A program made the position numbers and the translations under genes. The notes under the pieces were generated by a model. It was given only the letters and a program-made list of their open reading frames with translations. It did no database searches and was not told the origin of the DNA. From NCBI GenBank assembly GCA_963753545.1, contig CAVWCQ010000002.1, forward strand, positions 186,001-250,000: a DNA stretch of 64,000 nucleotides, given 5' to 3'. Position 1 is the stretch's first letter; each line of letters opens with the position of its first letter. Of this stretch, positions 1-9,780 are shown in pieces. The DNA is from CAVWCQ01 sp963753545 (GTDB lineage: Bacteria; Chloroflexota; Anaerolineae; Aggregatilineales; Aggregatilineaceae).

Positions 1-2190
1 GTTACGCCCAGCGGCAGCGCGCCAGAGACAAAACTCGCCTTCCCCGTGAGCGGCACGGATCTGCAAGATTGGGTGACGTACGGTCAGATCGAACTGGAAG
101 TTTTTCTGCCGGAGGGCAACAGCCTGAACCCGGATCGTTTCTTCATGGGCATGGCGGATGTGACTGGCGATTTTGCCTGGGTTGATGGCGTGTTCAGCGA
201 CACCGCCGCCCAGCCCGGCTGGAATCGAATCGTGTTTAAACCCAGCGATCCAATGCGTGCGCCCAAGGCAGATGCAAATTATACGATCTATTTCTCGTTC
301 TTTGAGGGCGCAAATAAGACGCCGCTCACTGAATCATTCAACCTCGGCAGCGTTTACTTGACCGGGCCAGAAGAGACGGCGGCTGTTCCGGCTGCGGCAG
401 AACCCGTCGTTTGGAAAGTCTGGGACGCGAAAAATCCGGGCATGCTTGGTGATGACAACACGGGCACGAATTTTGCTCAAAGCGCTGATATGATGACCCC
501 GGAAGGTGTGCAAGCGCTGCAAATCATCCCCAGCGGCACGACGGAAGAAACCAAAATGGCGTTCCCGGTCAGTGGAACCAACATGCAGGACTGGACAACG
601 AACGGGCAGGTCAAGCTGGAAATCTACCTACCACCGGAAAATACACTGAATCCGAATGCTGTTTTTATGGGCATTGGCGACCTGACTACCGAATGGGCCT
701 GGGTCGGCGGTATCTGGGGCGAATTCCAGGGCGACTCCGGCTGGACAACGGTTACCTTTGTGCTCGATCCGCTCATGCAGAAGCTCGACGTGGGCGGAAC
801 TTATTCCGTCTATCTGGCTTTCATAAATCTGGATGAAAACCAGAACAAGACTCCACTCACTGAGCCATTTTATCTCGGCAGTGTCTATCTGACCCCTGCG
901 CCTGAAGCAGCCGGAATTGGTGGTGGCGGAGCAGCTCTAAGCGAAGACGCTGTGTACCAACGAGAAGTGGATCTGCTGCTGTCCTTCGATGATGTAGCAT
1001 TGGTTGATGCCGTGGCGCACGAGACGTTCGACTATTTCTGGTATGAAGCAAATCCCGCCAATGGACTGATCAAAGATCGCAGCACGCCCGACTCCCCAGC
1101 CAGTATTGCCGCTGTCGGATTCGGTCTTGCCGCTATCCCCGTCGCCGTTGATCGCGGCTGGATTACCTACGACCAGGGATACGAACGGGTGCTGACCACG
1201 CTCAACACATTTGCGAACGGTGGCGTGCAAGGTGATCATGGTTTCTTTTATCACTTTATCGATATGGAAACCGGAGAACGTGTGTGGAGCAGCGAAATAT
1301 CATCCATCAACTCCGCGCTGTTTATTGCCGGAGCGCTCACGGCGGGCCAGTATTTCACGGGAACCGATGTTGAGACACTTGCCAACCAACTGTACGAGCA
1401 GATGGACTGGCAGTGGATGATGTCGAATGGCAACATGGTGTCGATGGGGTGGAAACCGGATATCGGCTTCCTGTCGTCTTTCTGGGATCACTTCGATGAA
1501 AGTATGATCATCTATGCGCTGGCTATTGGATCACCAACTCATCCAGTGCCTGCCGCAGCCTGGGACAACTGGAAACGCCCAGTGAACCTGTCGGGAGAAT
1601 ACATCTACCTCACGACCGATCCGCTGTTTGTCTACCAATTCCCCCTGATCTGGCTCGACCTCAAGAATAAAGAAGACGCCTATGCCAACTACTTCAATAA
1701 TACGGTGCGGGCGTGCCAGCGAAACGAGGAGTTCAGCGCGTCGCAGGCAGACAACTTCGCGACCTACCAGAACGGCGTGTGGGGTATCAGCGCGTCGGAT
1801 GGTCCCAGCGGCTACCGGGCCTATGGAACTGGCAGCCAGGATGGCACTGTCGCCCCATACGCATCTATTGCCTGCCTGCCCTTTACGCCTGATGCATCGT
1901 TGGCAGGTATGGACGCTATGCTGACCCAATACGGTCCCCTTGTGTGGCGGGACTATGGTTTCGTCAGTGCCATCAATGCCGACGTGGAATGGTTCTCCAC
2001 CGAACATATTGGCATCGACGAAGGTGACATTTTGCTGATGATCGCGAACTATCAGGATAATTTTGTCTGGAATCTGTTCATGCAAAATGAGCATATCCAG
2101 AAAGCATTGACCGATATGGGCTTTGTCGAGAAGGAAAGCGACTATGCGGTAACGCCAGCTTATCTGGAACAGGCCAAAGCCAACAATTAG
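1..2190 (+). CDS. Secreted-type glucoamylase-like glycosidase (PF10091/GH144-like) with tandem beta-sandwich modules, 5' partial
   Basis: The reading frame is open from base 1, so the start and any signal peptide lie upstream. Two repeats of about 130-150 residues come first (bases 1-365 and about 410-900). They share the motifs AFPVSGT, QDW, LNP and LGSVYLT and look like carbohydrate-binding beta-sandwich modules. From about base 960 the protein matches the alpha/alpha-barrel glucoamylase-like family (VAHETFDYFWYEANPANGL, GFGLAAIPVA, DHFDESMIIYALAIGSPTHPVP). PF10091 includes GH144 endo-beta-1,2-glucanases, so a beta-glucan such as beta-1,2-glucan is a plausible substrate; the exact linkage cannot be read from sequence. 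The next gene encodes a second family member. The role as a secreted polysaccharide-degrading enzyme is inferred. Confidence 0.8.
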   Translation, partial: VTPSGSAPETKLAFPVSGTDLQDWVTYGQIELEVFLPEGNSLNPDRFFMGMADVTGDFAWVDGVFSDTAAQPGWNRIVFKPSDPMRAPKADANYTIYFSFFEGANKTPLTESFNLGSVYLTGPEETAAVPAAAEPVVWKVWDAKNPGMLGDDNTGTNFAQSADMMTPEGVQALQIIPSGTTEETKMAFPVSGTNMQDWTTNGQVKLEIYLPPENTLNPNAVFMGIGDLTTEWAWVGGIWGEFQGDSGWTTVTFVLDPLMQKLDVGGTYSVYLAFINLDENQNKTPLTEPFYLGSVYLTPAPEAAGIGGGGAALSEDAVYQREVDLLLSFDDVALVDAVAHETFDYFWYEANPANGLIKDRSTPDSPASIAAVGFGLAAIPVAVDRGWITYDQGYERVLTTLNTFANGGVQGDHGFFYHFIDMETGERVWSSEISSINSALFIAGALTAGQYFTGTDVETLANQLYEQMDWQWMMSNGNMVSMGWKPDIGFLSSFWDHFDESMIIYALAIGSPTHPVPAAAWDNWKRPVNLSGEYIYLTTDPLFVYQFPLIWLDLKNKEDAYANYFNNTVRACQRNEEFSASQADNFATYQNGVWGISASDGPSGYRAYGTGSQDGTVAPYASIACLPFTPDASLAGMDAMLTQYGPLVWRDYGFVSAINADVEWFSTEHIGIDEGDILLMIANYQDNFVWNLFMQNEHIQKALTDMGFVEKESDYAVTPAYLEQAKANN

Positions 2191-2198
2191 GTTCGGTT

Positions 2199-2232
2199 TG
2201 TGGGGGATGGTTCGCCTGAGTCATCCCCCACA
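2199..2232 (+). promoter_or_regulatory. Intergenic 11-bp perfect hairpin between the two glycosidase genes
   Basis: The arms at 2199-2209 and 2222-2232 are perfectly complementary (TGTGGGGGATG / CATCCCCCACA) with a 12-nt loop. No T-run follows; the right arm runs directly into the AGAAGAGG ribosome-binding region of the next gene. It is therefore better read as an mRNA-processing, stabilising or translation-modulating hairpin than as an intrinsic terminator. Confidence 0.5.
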
Positions 2233-2244
2233 GAAGAGGTCCCG

Positions 2245-4347
2245 ATGAACACCTATTACAGCCACCTGATTTTTGATAACAGCTTGACCACAGACACGTA
2301 CTTTTTCAGCCGGGGGACATCCATCTCGCCCAGCGAACTCACCGTGATCCAAGGGAAACTGCCTGTTTCGGCAGCTCATTTTTATAGCCCACCCAACGCC
2401 CTTGAACTGTCATGGTGCTCTCGCACCGGAGGCGATTGGTCTGCCGAAATCCAGGTAGAGCGGTGGCGTGGTCGCTCCATGCCATTACAAGGCGACACGC
2501 TAACATTTTGGTGCTATGCCGAAAAGGCGATCTCTGCACAGGGGCTACCAATGATATTCGTTGTGCTGAGCAGCGGCGCATGGAGTTTGCCTCTTCGCCT
2601 TTCTACGGTCGTGGCTGAGATTCCCGCCCAACGGTGGACCTATGTTCAGGTTCCATTCAGCGCGTTCGCCCCGATCACAGGTGATTTTGATTTTGGCCAA
2701 CTGGCGAAGATTGTTTTCACCCAAGCGTTGGACGACGACAAGCCACACACTCTTTTTGTTGATGAAATCAAAGTGCGCAACCTGGATCAGAGCGCGCCTG
2801 TTTCTCCACCCACCACGCTTTCTGCGCACGCCTTTGATCAGCATATCGACTTGCAGTGGGACCCCATATCCGATCTCGAAGTCGAATACTACCTGATCTA
2901 TCGGTCATTCGATGGGGAACACTATGAACCTATCGGGATTCAGAATCCTACCTACAGCCGTTATAGCGACTATCTCGGACGCCATGTCACAGCATACTAT
3001 CGTATCGCAGCCATCAATCATGCGTATCAAACCTCCCAGCTATCGCCCGTTATCAGCGCGACAACCCAATCATTTGATGACGATGAACTGTTGACAATGG
3101 TTCAGCAGGCAACCGTCCGCTACTACTGGGAACACGCCCATCCTGATGCGGGTCTTGCGCGAGAATGTGTTCCCGGGGACGAGCACCTGATCGCCCTTGG
3201 CGCATCCGGTTTCGGCCTGATGGCGCTTATCGTTGCCACCGAACGTGCTTTTGTAACGCGAGATGCCGCGGTCGCTCATCTGCAGAAAGCACTTCGTTTT
3301 CTGGACAATGCCGACCGCTTTCACGGCGTATGGCCGCACTTTTTGGATGGACGGGATGGAAAGACGATCCCTTTTTTCGGTAAGTATGATAATGGCGGCG
3401 ATCTGGTCGAAACAGCCTTTATGATGCAGGCGCTGTTAACATGCCGCCAGTATTTCGACCGCGACACGCCAGAAGAGCGTCTCATTCGCGCTACGATCAC
3501 TCGCCTATGGGAAGACGTGGAATGGGACTGGTACCGCAGCCCCGAGGATCCTGACTTCCTCTACTGGCATTGGTCCCCCGATCACGGCTGGCATATCAAT
3601 CACCGGCTGATTGGCTGGAACGAAACGATGATCGCCTACCTGCTGGCGATTGCTTCACCGACACATCCGGTTCCCGCCTCTCTTTATTACAGCGGATGGG
3701 CGTCACAATCTCAGATTGCGGAGCAGTACCGGCAAGATTGGGCTAAAACAACCGCAGGCGATCACTATCAAAATGGACAGCTTTTTTATGGCCTCGAACT
3801 GCCTGTAGGCGTTGGATCCGGTGGGCCGCTGTTTTTCACCCACTACTCATTTTTAGGGTTTGATCCACGCAGAAAACGAGATCGCTATGCCGATTATTTT
3901 GAAAATAACCGCCTGATCACTCTCATCAATTACCAACACTGCATAGCAAATCCTGGCGGATATACAGGATATAGTGAAGACTTCTGGGGCTTGACCGCAA
4001 GTGATGATCATACGGGGTATGTGCCTCATGATCCCACGCCTCGCAATGATAACGGCACAATTACGCCAACAGGAGCCTTAAGTGCTTTCCCTTACTCACC
4101 TGCAGAATCGATGCGAGCACTCAAACATCTTTACTATAAGCGAGGCGCAGAACTGTGGGGAATCTATGGCTTCCGCGATGCCTGTAATCCAACCCAAAAT
4201 TTCGTATCCTCTATTTATATGGGACTCAATCAGGCTCCCATAGTAGTTATGATCGAAAACTACCGGACGGGCCTGTTATGGAAACTATTTATGTCCAATC
4301 CAGAGATCGATAGCATGCTCGCTAAGGTTGGATTTGTAACGGAATAA
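2245..4347 (+). CDS. Glucoamylase-like glycosidase (PF10091/GH144-like) with N-terminal beta-sandwich and FN3-like domain
   Basis: The start chosen is ATG 2245, with AGAAGAGG 5 bases upstream. A GTG at 2200 is in frame but lies inside the intergenic hairpin. The protein is about 700 residues. Residues 1-180 form a beta-sandwich module, about 185-270 an FN3-like domain (APVSPPTTLSAHAFDQHIDLQWD to ITATT-type end), and about 275-700 the glucoamylase-like alpha/alpha barrel (YYWEHAHPDAGLARE, GASGFGLMALIVATER, GWNETMIAYLLAIASPTHPVP). No signal peptide is visible, so it probably acts in the cytoplasm on oligosaccharides produced by the upstream paralogue. The substrate is likely a beta-glucan but is not proven. 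It follows the first gene by about 55 bases and is probably cotranscribed. Confidence 0.8.
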   Translation: MNTYYSHLIFDNSLTTDTYFFSRGTSISPSELTVIQGKLPVSAAHFYSPPNALELSWCSRTGGDWSAEIQVERWRGRSMPLQGDTLTFWCYAEKAISAQGLPMIFVVLSSGAWSLPLRLSTVVAEIPAQRWTYVQVPFSAFAPITGDFDFGQLAKIVFTQALDDDKPHTLFVDEIKVRNLDQSAPVSPPTTLSAHAFDQHIDLQWDPISDLEVEYYLIYRSFDGEHYEPIGIQNPTYSRYSDYLGRHVTAYYRIAAINHAYQTSQLSPVISATTQSFDDDELLTMVQQATVRYYWEHAHPDAGLARECVPGDEHLIALGASGFGLMALIVATERAFVTRDAAVAHLQKALRFLDNADRFHGVWPHFLDGRDGKTIPFFGKYDNGGDLVETAFMMQALLTCRQYFDRDTPEERLIRATITRLWEDVEWDWYRSPEDPDFLYWHWSPDHGWHINHRLIGWNETMIAYLLAIASPTHPVPASLYYSGWASQSQIAEQYRQDWAKTTAGDHYQNGQLFYGLELPVGVGSGGPLFFTHYSFLGFDPRRKRDRYADYFENNRLITLINYQHCIANPGGYTGYSEDFWGLTASDDHTGYVPHDPTPRNDNGTITPTGALSAFPYSPAESMRALKHLYYKRGAELWGIYGFRDACNPTQNFVSSIYMGLNQAPIVVMIENYRTGLLWKLFMSNPEIDSMLAKVGFVTE

Positions 4348-4557
4348 TTCTGTTTTTGCTGGTCACATTGCGGCCCAGTTTATTGCGAACAGAAGAGCCA
4401 AAGCTAGATAACAAATCATAAGGCTCGAAGCCGCGATTTCTATGAGGAGTCCGCCTTTGAAAGCCGGGTTTGCTGCACTGGCTCATGAAGGAGCCGCTTT
4501 AGATCAAACGCTGGAAACTGCTAAAACTGTATTCCAGAGGATGATTCAGGAGATCTT

Positions 4558-5760
4558 ATGCAGAAACGCCGCCTGCTCACCATTTTTGTCGTTGTCTTTC
4601 TCGACCTGCTTGGCTTTGGGCTTATTCTTCCTTTGCTGCCGTTTTATGCCGAAAAGTTTCATGCCAGTAGTATCACCGTCGGTCTGCTGGTTTCGTCTTA
4701 CGCTGCTGCCCAGTTTGTAGGCGCACCCATTTTGGGACGCCTATCGGATCGTTATGGACGACGGCCCATTCTGCTGGTGAGTTTGTTCGGAACCTTCGCT
4801 GGTTATCTGCTGCTGGGCGTTGCCGGAGCACTCTGGGTGCTATTCGCCAGCCGAATCCTGGACGGCCTCACCGGAGGAAATATTTCGGTCGCACGAGCCT
4901 ATATTACGGATGTGACTGAGGAAGAAGATCGGGCGAAGGGGCTGGGGCTGATCGGGGCGGCTTTTGGCTTAGGCTTTATCATCGGCCCAGCTATCGGAGG
5001 TCTTTTAAGCACAGGGGGGCGCTATGCAATCCCGGCTTTTGCCGCGGCTGGGGTGTCTTTTTTAAGCATGCTCAGCGTCTACTTCTGGCTCTCAGAATCC
5101 CTGTCTGAAGAGCGGCGGCATGAACTAGCAACGGTAGAGCGCCGCCCATCCTTGACGCCCGATGCCTTCCGTAGAGCGCTGGCACAGCCACAAGTGGGGC
5201 CGCTGCTCAAAACCGGCTTTCTATTCAGCCTCGTATTTGTCACTTTTGAAGGCGTTTTTGCCCTCCACGCGCAGAAGCACCTGGGGTTGGAATCGAATCA
5301 GACCGGCTATTTGTTAGCCTACGTGGGCGTTCTGGTCGCCGTCGTGCAGGGCGGCTTGATGGGACGCCTGAGCAAGCGTTATTCGGAAGAGCATCTTATC
5401 TGGTGGGGCGCGCTGTTGATGGCCTTTGCCTTGTTGGGCTGGGCTTATGCGCCGACCGTCTGGATCGCGATGATCGCACTGGCTCCTTTATCGCTGGCGG
5501 CTGGCATCCTGGGTACAACCATTCACAGCGCTCTAACCAAGGCTGTGTACGCGAACGAGGTGGGCAGTATTCTTGGCCTGTCTACCGCTATCGAAAGCTT
5601 CACCCGAATTATTGGGCCGTCAATCGGCGGTGCGCTGATCGATTGGGTGGGGACCTGGGCACCTGGCTTTGCCGGGGCTTTCCTGATGGCTGTCCTGGGG
5701 ATCTATATCTGGAAACAGATTGTATCCAACCCCAGCTTCATCAAAGCCGGATCGCATTAG
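4558..5760 (+). CDS. MFS transporter, drug:proton antiporter type (TetA-like)
   Basis: A 400-residue protein with about 12 hydrophobic segments. The start, MQKRRLLTIFVVVFLDLLGFG, has the DLLGFGLILPLLP signature of the TetA-like DHA1 group. The loop 2-3 motif A is clear (GRLSDRYGRRPILL), and the loop after TM5 carries the GPAIGGLL motif typical of antiporter-type MFS exporters. ATG 4558 is preceded by AGGAGAT at good spacing. It probably exports a small hydrophobic compound at the inner membrane in exchange for protons; the substrate cannot be read. The 210 bases upstream hold no gene that I can support. Confidence 0.82.
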   Translation: MQKRRLLTIFVVVFLDLLGFGLILPLLPFYAEKFHASSITVGLLVSSYAAAQFVGAPILGRLSDRYGRRPILLVSLFGTFAGYLLLGVAGALWVLFASRILDGLTGGNISVARAYITDVTEEEDRAKGLGLIGAAFGLGFIIGPAIGGLLSTGGRYAIPAFAAAGVSFLSMLSVYFWLSESLSEERRHELATVERRPSLTPDAFRRALAQPQVGPLLKTGFLFSLVFVTFEGVFALHAQKHLGLESNQTGYLLAYVGVLVAVVQGGLMGRLSKRYSEEHLIWWGALLMAFALLGWAYAPTVWIAMIALAPLSLAAGILGTTIHSALTKAVYANEVGSILGLSTAIESFTRIIGPSIGGALIDWVGTWAPGFAGAFLMAVLGIYIWKQIVSNPSFIKAGSH

Positions 5761-5833
5761 CCACTTGACAGCCAGTGTTATATAAACTTCATAGATCACT
5801 AAACTAACTCTATGGATGGTATAACACTGCGCC

Positions 5834-7255
5834 ATGATGAATAAGCCATTAGACCATTACGATTTGGTTGTTATCGGGTCCGGACCTGCCGGGGAAAAGG
5901 GTGCTGCCCAATCGGCCTATTTTGGTAAGAAGGTAGCCATTGTTGAGCGGGACCCCTATCTTGGCGGGGCGGGCATTAACACGGGAACCGTTCCCTCCAA
6001 AACCCTGCGCGAGGCCGCTCTCTACTTCTCCGGCCTGCGCCAGCGGGGATTGTATGGCATTGATTATTCTCTCAAAGACAATCTGACCTTCGCGGATTTT
6101 ATTCATCGCGAAAATATCGTGGTAGAGCGCGAACATGCGATTATCCAGAGTAACATGGACAATCATCATGTTCATGTATTTTGGGGTAATGGCACGCTCA
6201 AAGATACGGATACGGTGTGTGTACAGGGCCACGATGGAACCGAGACCGAGTTAAAGACCGACATCATTCTTATTGCAACAGGATCTTCGCCCTACCATCC
6301 CCCCTCGATTCCGTTTGATGGACACCGCGTCCTGGATTCGGATACCGTGCTGCACATGGGCTTTATCCCCAAAACGATGATTGTGGTGGGCGGCGGTGTG
6401 ATTGGCTGCGAATATGCGTCGATATTCGGTGCGCTGGGTATCCAAGTCATGTTGGTTGACAAGCAAGATACGCTGCTGCCCTTTGTTGACCGGGAAATTG
6501 TCGCTCGTCTGATTACATGCCTGGGCGATCTGGGACTGCGCCTGCTGCTCAATGAACAGATTGCGGAGACCAACAAGGAGGAGAATCATGTCCGACTCAC
6601 ATTGGAGTCGGGCCAGGAACTGGTCGCTGACTGCGTGCTTTTTGCAGCGGGCCGCCAGGGTAACACGGCTGGCTTGGGCCTGGAAGATCTGAATATTGAA
6701 CTGGGAAAACGCGGCCTGATTGCCGTCAACGACAAATATCAGACGAATGTTCCCAACATTTACGCGGCTGGTGATGTGATTGGATTTCCTGCGCTGGCCT
6801 CGACTTCCATGGAACAGGCCCGCGTAGCGATGGTTCATGCCTTTGATCTACGCTATAAAGAATATGTTTCTCGTGTGCTCCCATTGGCTGTCTATACCGT
6901 GCCGGAAATCGCCATGGTGGGGTTAACTGAAGAACAGTGCCAGGAGCAAAAACTCTCCTACCTGGTGGGCCGAGCCTTGAGCGAGAATAATCCACGCGGG
7001 CAGATCATTGGTGATAAGGGGATGCTCAAGCTGCTCTTTGCCACCAAGGATAAAACACTCCTGGGCGTCCACCATATCGGCGAGATGGCGGCGGAACTGG
7101 TGCACATCGGCGCGCACGTGTTGAGCGAACACGGCACTATCAACGACTTTATCCAGACCGTTTATAACTATCCTACCCTATCCGATATGTATAAGTACGC
7201 TGCCTATGATGGACTGGGGAACTGGGATCGCTGGTGGCGTGACACGGGGGGATAA
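5834..7255 (+). CDS. sthA: Soluble pyridine nucleotide transhydrogenase-like flavoprotein (Si-specific)
   Basis: A 473-residue member of the FAD-dependent disulfide-reductase family. The FAD-binding GSGPAGEKGA is near residue 12, the NAD(P)-binding GGGVIGCEYASIFGALG is near residue 180, the second FAD motif is YAAGDVIGFP, and the dimerisation domain is C-terminal (VYTVPEIAMVGLTEE). The redox-active CxxxxC pair of lipoamide dehydrogenase is absent: the segment reads GGAGINTGTVPSKTLR. This fits the SthA lineage, which moves hydride between NADPH and NAD without a disulfide. Two adjacent ATGs (5834, 5837) could serve as the start. It would balance NADH and NADPH pools in the cytoplasm. Confidence 0.82.
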   Translation: MMNKPLDHYDLVVIGSGPAGEKGAAQSAYFGKKVAIVERDPYLGGAGINTGTVPSKTLREAALYFSGLRQRGLYGIDYSLKDNLTFADFIHRENIVVEREHAIIQSNMDNHHVHVFWGNGTLKDTDTVCVQGHDGTETELKTDIILIATGSSPYHPPSIPFDGHRVLDSDTVLHMGFIPKTMIVVGGGVIGCEYASIFGALGIQVMLVDKQDTLLPFVDREIVARLITCLGDLGLRLLLNEQIAETNKEENHVRLTLESGQELVADCVLFAAGRQGNTAGLGLEDLNIELGKRGLIAVNDKYQTNVPNIYAAGDVIGFPALASTSMEQARVAMVHAFDLRYKEYVSRVLPLAVYTVPEIAMVGLTEEQCQEQKLSYLVGRALSENNPRGQIIGDKGMLKLLFATKDKTLLGVHHIGEMAAELVHIGAHVLSEHGTINDFIQTVYNYPTLSDMYKYAAYDGLGNWDRWWRDTGG

Positions 7256-7384
7256 CCAGCACGGCAGCAAAAAATGGATATGCCTCAACAGAGCCAAGAT
7301 TGTACCTATTGGCTCTAGTGAGTCGCGCCATCCCCCTCTACAATTAATGCTGATTGTCCGGTTACCCTCAGAGGATAGATTCCC

Positions 7385-8369
7385 TTGACGTCCAGCAGTT
7401 CGCACCTTACGCGCGGCTACACGATTGCGCTCATCAGCGCCGTCATCCTGTCGACCACCGCTATTTTTATTCGCCACCTCACCCAATCGTATCATGTGCT
7501 GCCGCTCGTGCTGGCTTTCTGGCGAGACATTTTTGTGACTCTCACGCTGCTGATCGTGTTGGGTATGGGCCGACCAACGCTGCTGCGCGTGACGCGGCCC
7601 CAACTTGTCTTCCTGGTCTTCTACGGCCTGATTCTGTCCCTCTTTAATACGTTCTGGACACTCTCAGTTGCCAAAAATGGGGCGGCGGTAGCGACCGTGC
7701 TGGTCTACTGCTCGGCGGCATTCACGGCGCTGCTGGGCTGGTGGATCCTTAAAGAGCGCCTGGACTGGGCTAAACTACTGGCAGTCGTCCTATGCCTGGG
7801 TGGGTGTGTGCTGGTCGCGGATGCCCTTAACCCATCCGCCTGGAACTCGAACATTGCTGGCATCCTGACCGGGGTACTCTCCGGGTTGTGGTATGCTGTC
7901 TACAGCCTGATGGGACGCTCCGCCTCACAGCGCAGCCTGAGTCCCTGGACGACCCTGATCTATACCTTCGGCTTCGCGGCGATCTATCTGCTGGGGTTCA
8001 ACCTGCTGCCGGGCTGGATTCTGCCAGGAACAGCAGGCAAGGTGAGTGATTTCTTTGTCTTGAAAGACTCTGTCTCCGGGTGGGCACTGTTGGTCACGCT
8101 GGCGGCTGGGCCAACCGTCCTCGGCTTTGGCCTATATAATCTCAGTCTCGTTCATCTGCCGTCCAGCGTCGCTAACCTGATCGCGACACTGGAACCAGCC
8201 TCCACCGCCATTCTCGCTTATGTGCTGCTGGGGGAACGGATGCACGGCATCCAGAACTCTCGGCAGCCTGATCCTGCTCTGCGGCGTGATCTTCCTGCGG
8301 ATTCACGACGGGCGGTTGGCGGTCCAGGCGCGAACCACCAGCCAGGTCAGCATTTTCTCTGGAGATTAG
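7385..8369 (+). CDS. EamA/DMT-family permease, frameshifted near the 3' end
   Basis: A drug/metabolite transporter with about 10 TM helices and two EamA repeats. TTG 7385 (MTSSSSHLTRGYTIAL) follows AGAGGAT. The first frame reads normally to LLGERMHGIQ (about 8255) and then becomes non-membrane sequence that would run into the next gene. One frame over, the expected last helix continues as GSLILLCGVIFLRIHDGRLAVQ and stops at TAG 8367-8369, just before the next ATG. One extra base near 8258 (ACTCTCGG) explains this. The family exports amino acids or metabolites at the inner membrane; the substrate is unknown. Either a sequencing indel or a real C-terminal mutation is possible. Confidence 0.78.
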
Positions 8370-8370
8370 G

Positions 8371-9186
8371 ATGTTTCAGTTAGCCGGAGTGCAGATGATG
8401 GTCGAGGCCGGAAACAAAGCGGCCAACCTCGCCCATGCCCGCGATCTGATTGAGGAAGCGGCCCGGCATGGCGCGGAATTGATCCTGCTGCCCGAAGTGA
8501 TGGACCTCGGCTGGACTCATCCCTCGGCGCTCACCGAGGCCAGCCATATTCCAGGCGGCGATGTGTGTACACTGTTGGGCGCTGCTGCCCGGCGGCATGG
8601 CATTTATCTGTGCGCGGGAATGGTCGAGCGCGCACCAGATGGAACGATCTACAATGCCGCGGTGATCCTGGATCGAGCCGGGCAGGTGATTTTGCACCAC
8701 CGCAAGCTGAACGAACTGGATATTGCTCACGATCTTTACGGGCAGGGGGATCGCCTGGGCGTGTGCCACACCGACCTGGGAACGCTGGGCCTGCTGATCT
8801 GCGCCGATGCATTCGCTCAGGGCCACGTTATCAGCCGGACACTGGGCTACATGGGCGCGGACATCATTGTCTCACCCAGCAGTTGGGCGGTTCGGCCTGA
8901 TCACGATAACGCCGTTGAACCCTATGGAGATGAGTGGCGGCAGGCGTACGGCCCCGTTGCGCAGGAGTTCGCGCTGTGGTTTGCTGGCGTGAGCAACGTT
9001 GGCTCGATTCCGGCTGGTCCCTGGCAAAACTGGCGCTGTATTGGCTGCTCGTTGATCGTCGGACCTGATGGCCGGGAGGTGGTACAAGGACCTTACGGGG
9101 AAGAGACGATCCTGTATGTCGATGTAGAACCTGTACCTCGTCCCGCACGGGGCACGGATTGGGCGGCTCGCCAACCGAATCCTTGA
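8371..9186 (+). CDS. Carbon-nitrogen hydrolase (nitrilase superfamily amidase)
   Basis: A 271-residue single-domain nitrilase-superfamily enzyme. The catalytic triad is visible: Glu42 in LLPEV, Lys112 in HRKLNEL and Cys144 in LLICADAF. These proteins hydrolyse amide or nitrile C-N bonds in the cytoplasm, and the exact substrate cannot be assigned. ATG 8371 follows the true stop of the DMT gene by one base and has GGAG upstream, so the two are probably translationally coupled. A transporter plus amidase pair suggests uptake or export of an amide-type metabolite. Confidence 0.82.
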   Translation: MFQLAGVQMMVEAGNKAANLAHARDLIEEAARHGAELILLPEVMDLGWTHPSALTEASHIPGGDVCTLLGAAARRHGIYLCAGMVERAPDGTIYNAAVILDRAGQVILHHRKLNELDIAHDLYGQGDRLGVCHTDLGTLGLLICADAFAQGHVISRTLGYMGADIIVSPSSWAVRPDHDNAVEPYGDEWRQAYGPVAQEFALWFAGVSNVGSIPAGPWQNWRCIGCSLIVGPDGREVVQGPYGEETILYVDVEPVPRPARGTDWAARQPNP

Positions 9187-9780
9187 AAAAAAGCAACTAT
9201 CACCGCAGAGCGCAAAGAAAAGATAAGGTAAAAAGCCGAAAATTTCATTAGAGGGGTAGAAGTTGATCACTTCGAACTCAGCGGCGGGGCGGATTTCTTA
9301 AGCGCGCACCCCACACAGCCTATCTTCTTAAGGTTTTGAAAATCCGGTTAGCCGAGAAAAAACGGTGATGGTAGAAGTAGAAGTATTACGTGTAGATAGG
9401 TGGAGCAGGTACAAAGCGACTTTTTTCTAACAATTCGAAAAAAATAGTTGATCACTTCGGGGACTATTTTTCTCGTGACGGTTTTACACCCCCTTTTTTT
9501 TGGTATCCTCACAAACCATCCTTTAACCATTAGCGAACTTTCGGCGGTGATCCATTAAGTGCCTTTATTCTGATGAGCGGGCAGAACAACGCTCAGTGCA
9601 AACGCCCATATTATATGATAGCACAAATGTTCTGAAAAGCAATACCCCTCATGGATGAAGTTCAGCACGCAAGCCATTTGCCGGATAAAGTTATTTACAT
9701 TTAATCAATCACAAAATATACTGCTTCATAGTGCCCCACTCTTCATCCACGGGTCCTCATCATAAGGAGAGAATCTAACT
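9187..9780. other. 594-bp non-coding gap with short repeat and promoter
   Basis: No coding frame is convincing here. A 14-nt direct repeat, AGTTGATCACTTCG, occurs at 9261-9274 and 9446-9459. The second copy lies in the loop of an AT-rich hairpin (arms 9440-9448 and 9463-9471). A good sigma70-type promoter for the next gene sits near the right end. I see nothing else that I can support. Confidence 0.5.
9694..9722 (+). promoter_or_regulatory. Sigma70-like promoter for the triple-cupredoxin gene
   Basis: TTTACA (9694-9699) is followed after 17 bases by TATACT (9717-9722), 58 bases before the GTG start at 9781. AAGGAGAG lies just before the start codon. The match and spacing are good, but no transcript evidence is available. 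Confidence 0.5.

Noticed and set aside
4442..4720. 92-codon open frame ahead of the MFS gene
   Set aside because: It overlaps the real MFS start in another frame, has no family resemblance, and the overlapped part is a shadow of the membrane segments.
5765..5793. TTGACA upstream of the transhydrogenase gene as a promoter
   Set aside because: No acceptable -10 box lies 16-18 bases downstream; TATAAA is only 10 bases away and TTCATA matches poorly.
9440..9471. AT-rich 9-bp hairpin as a terminator
   Set aside because: The stem is almost all A-T, is not followed by a T-run, and no gene ends near it.
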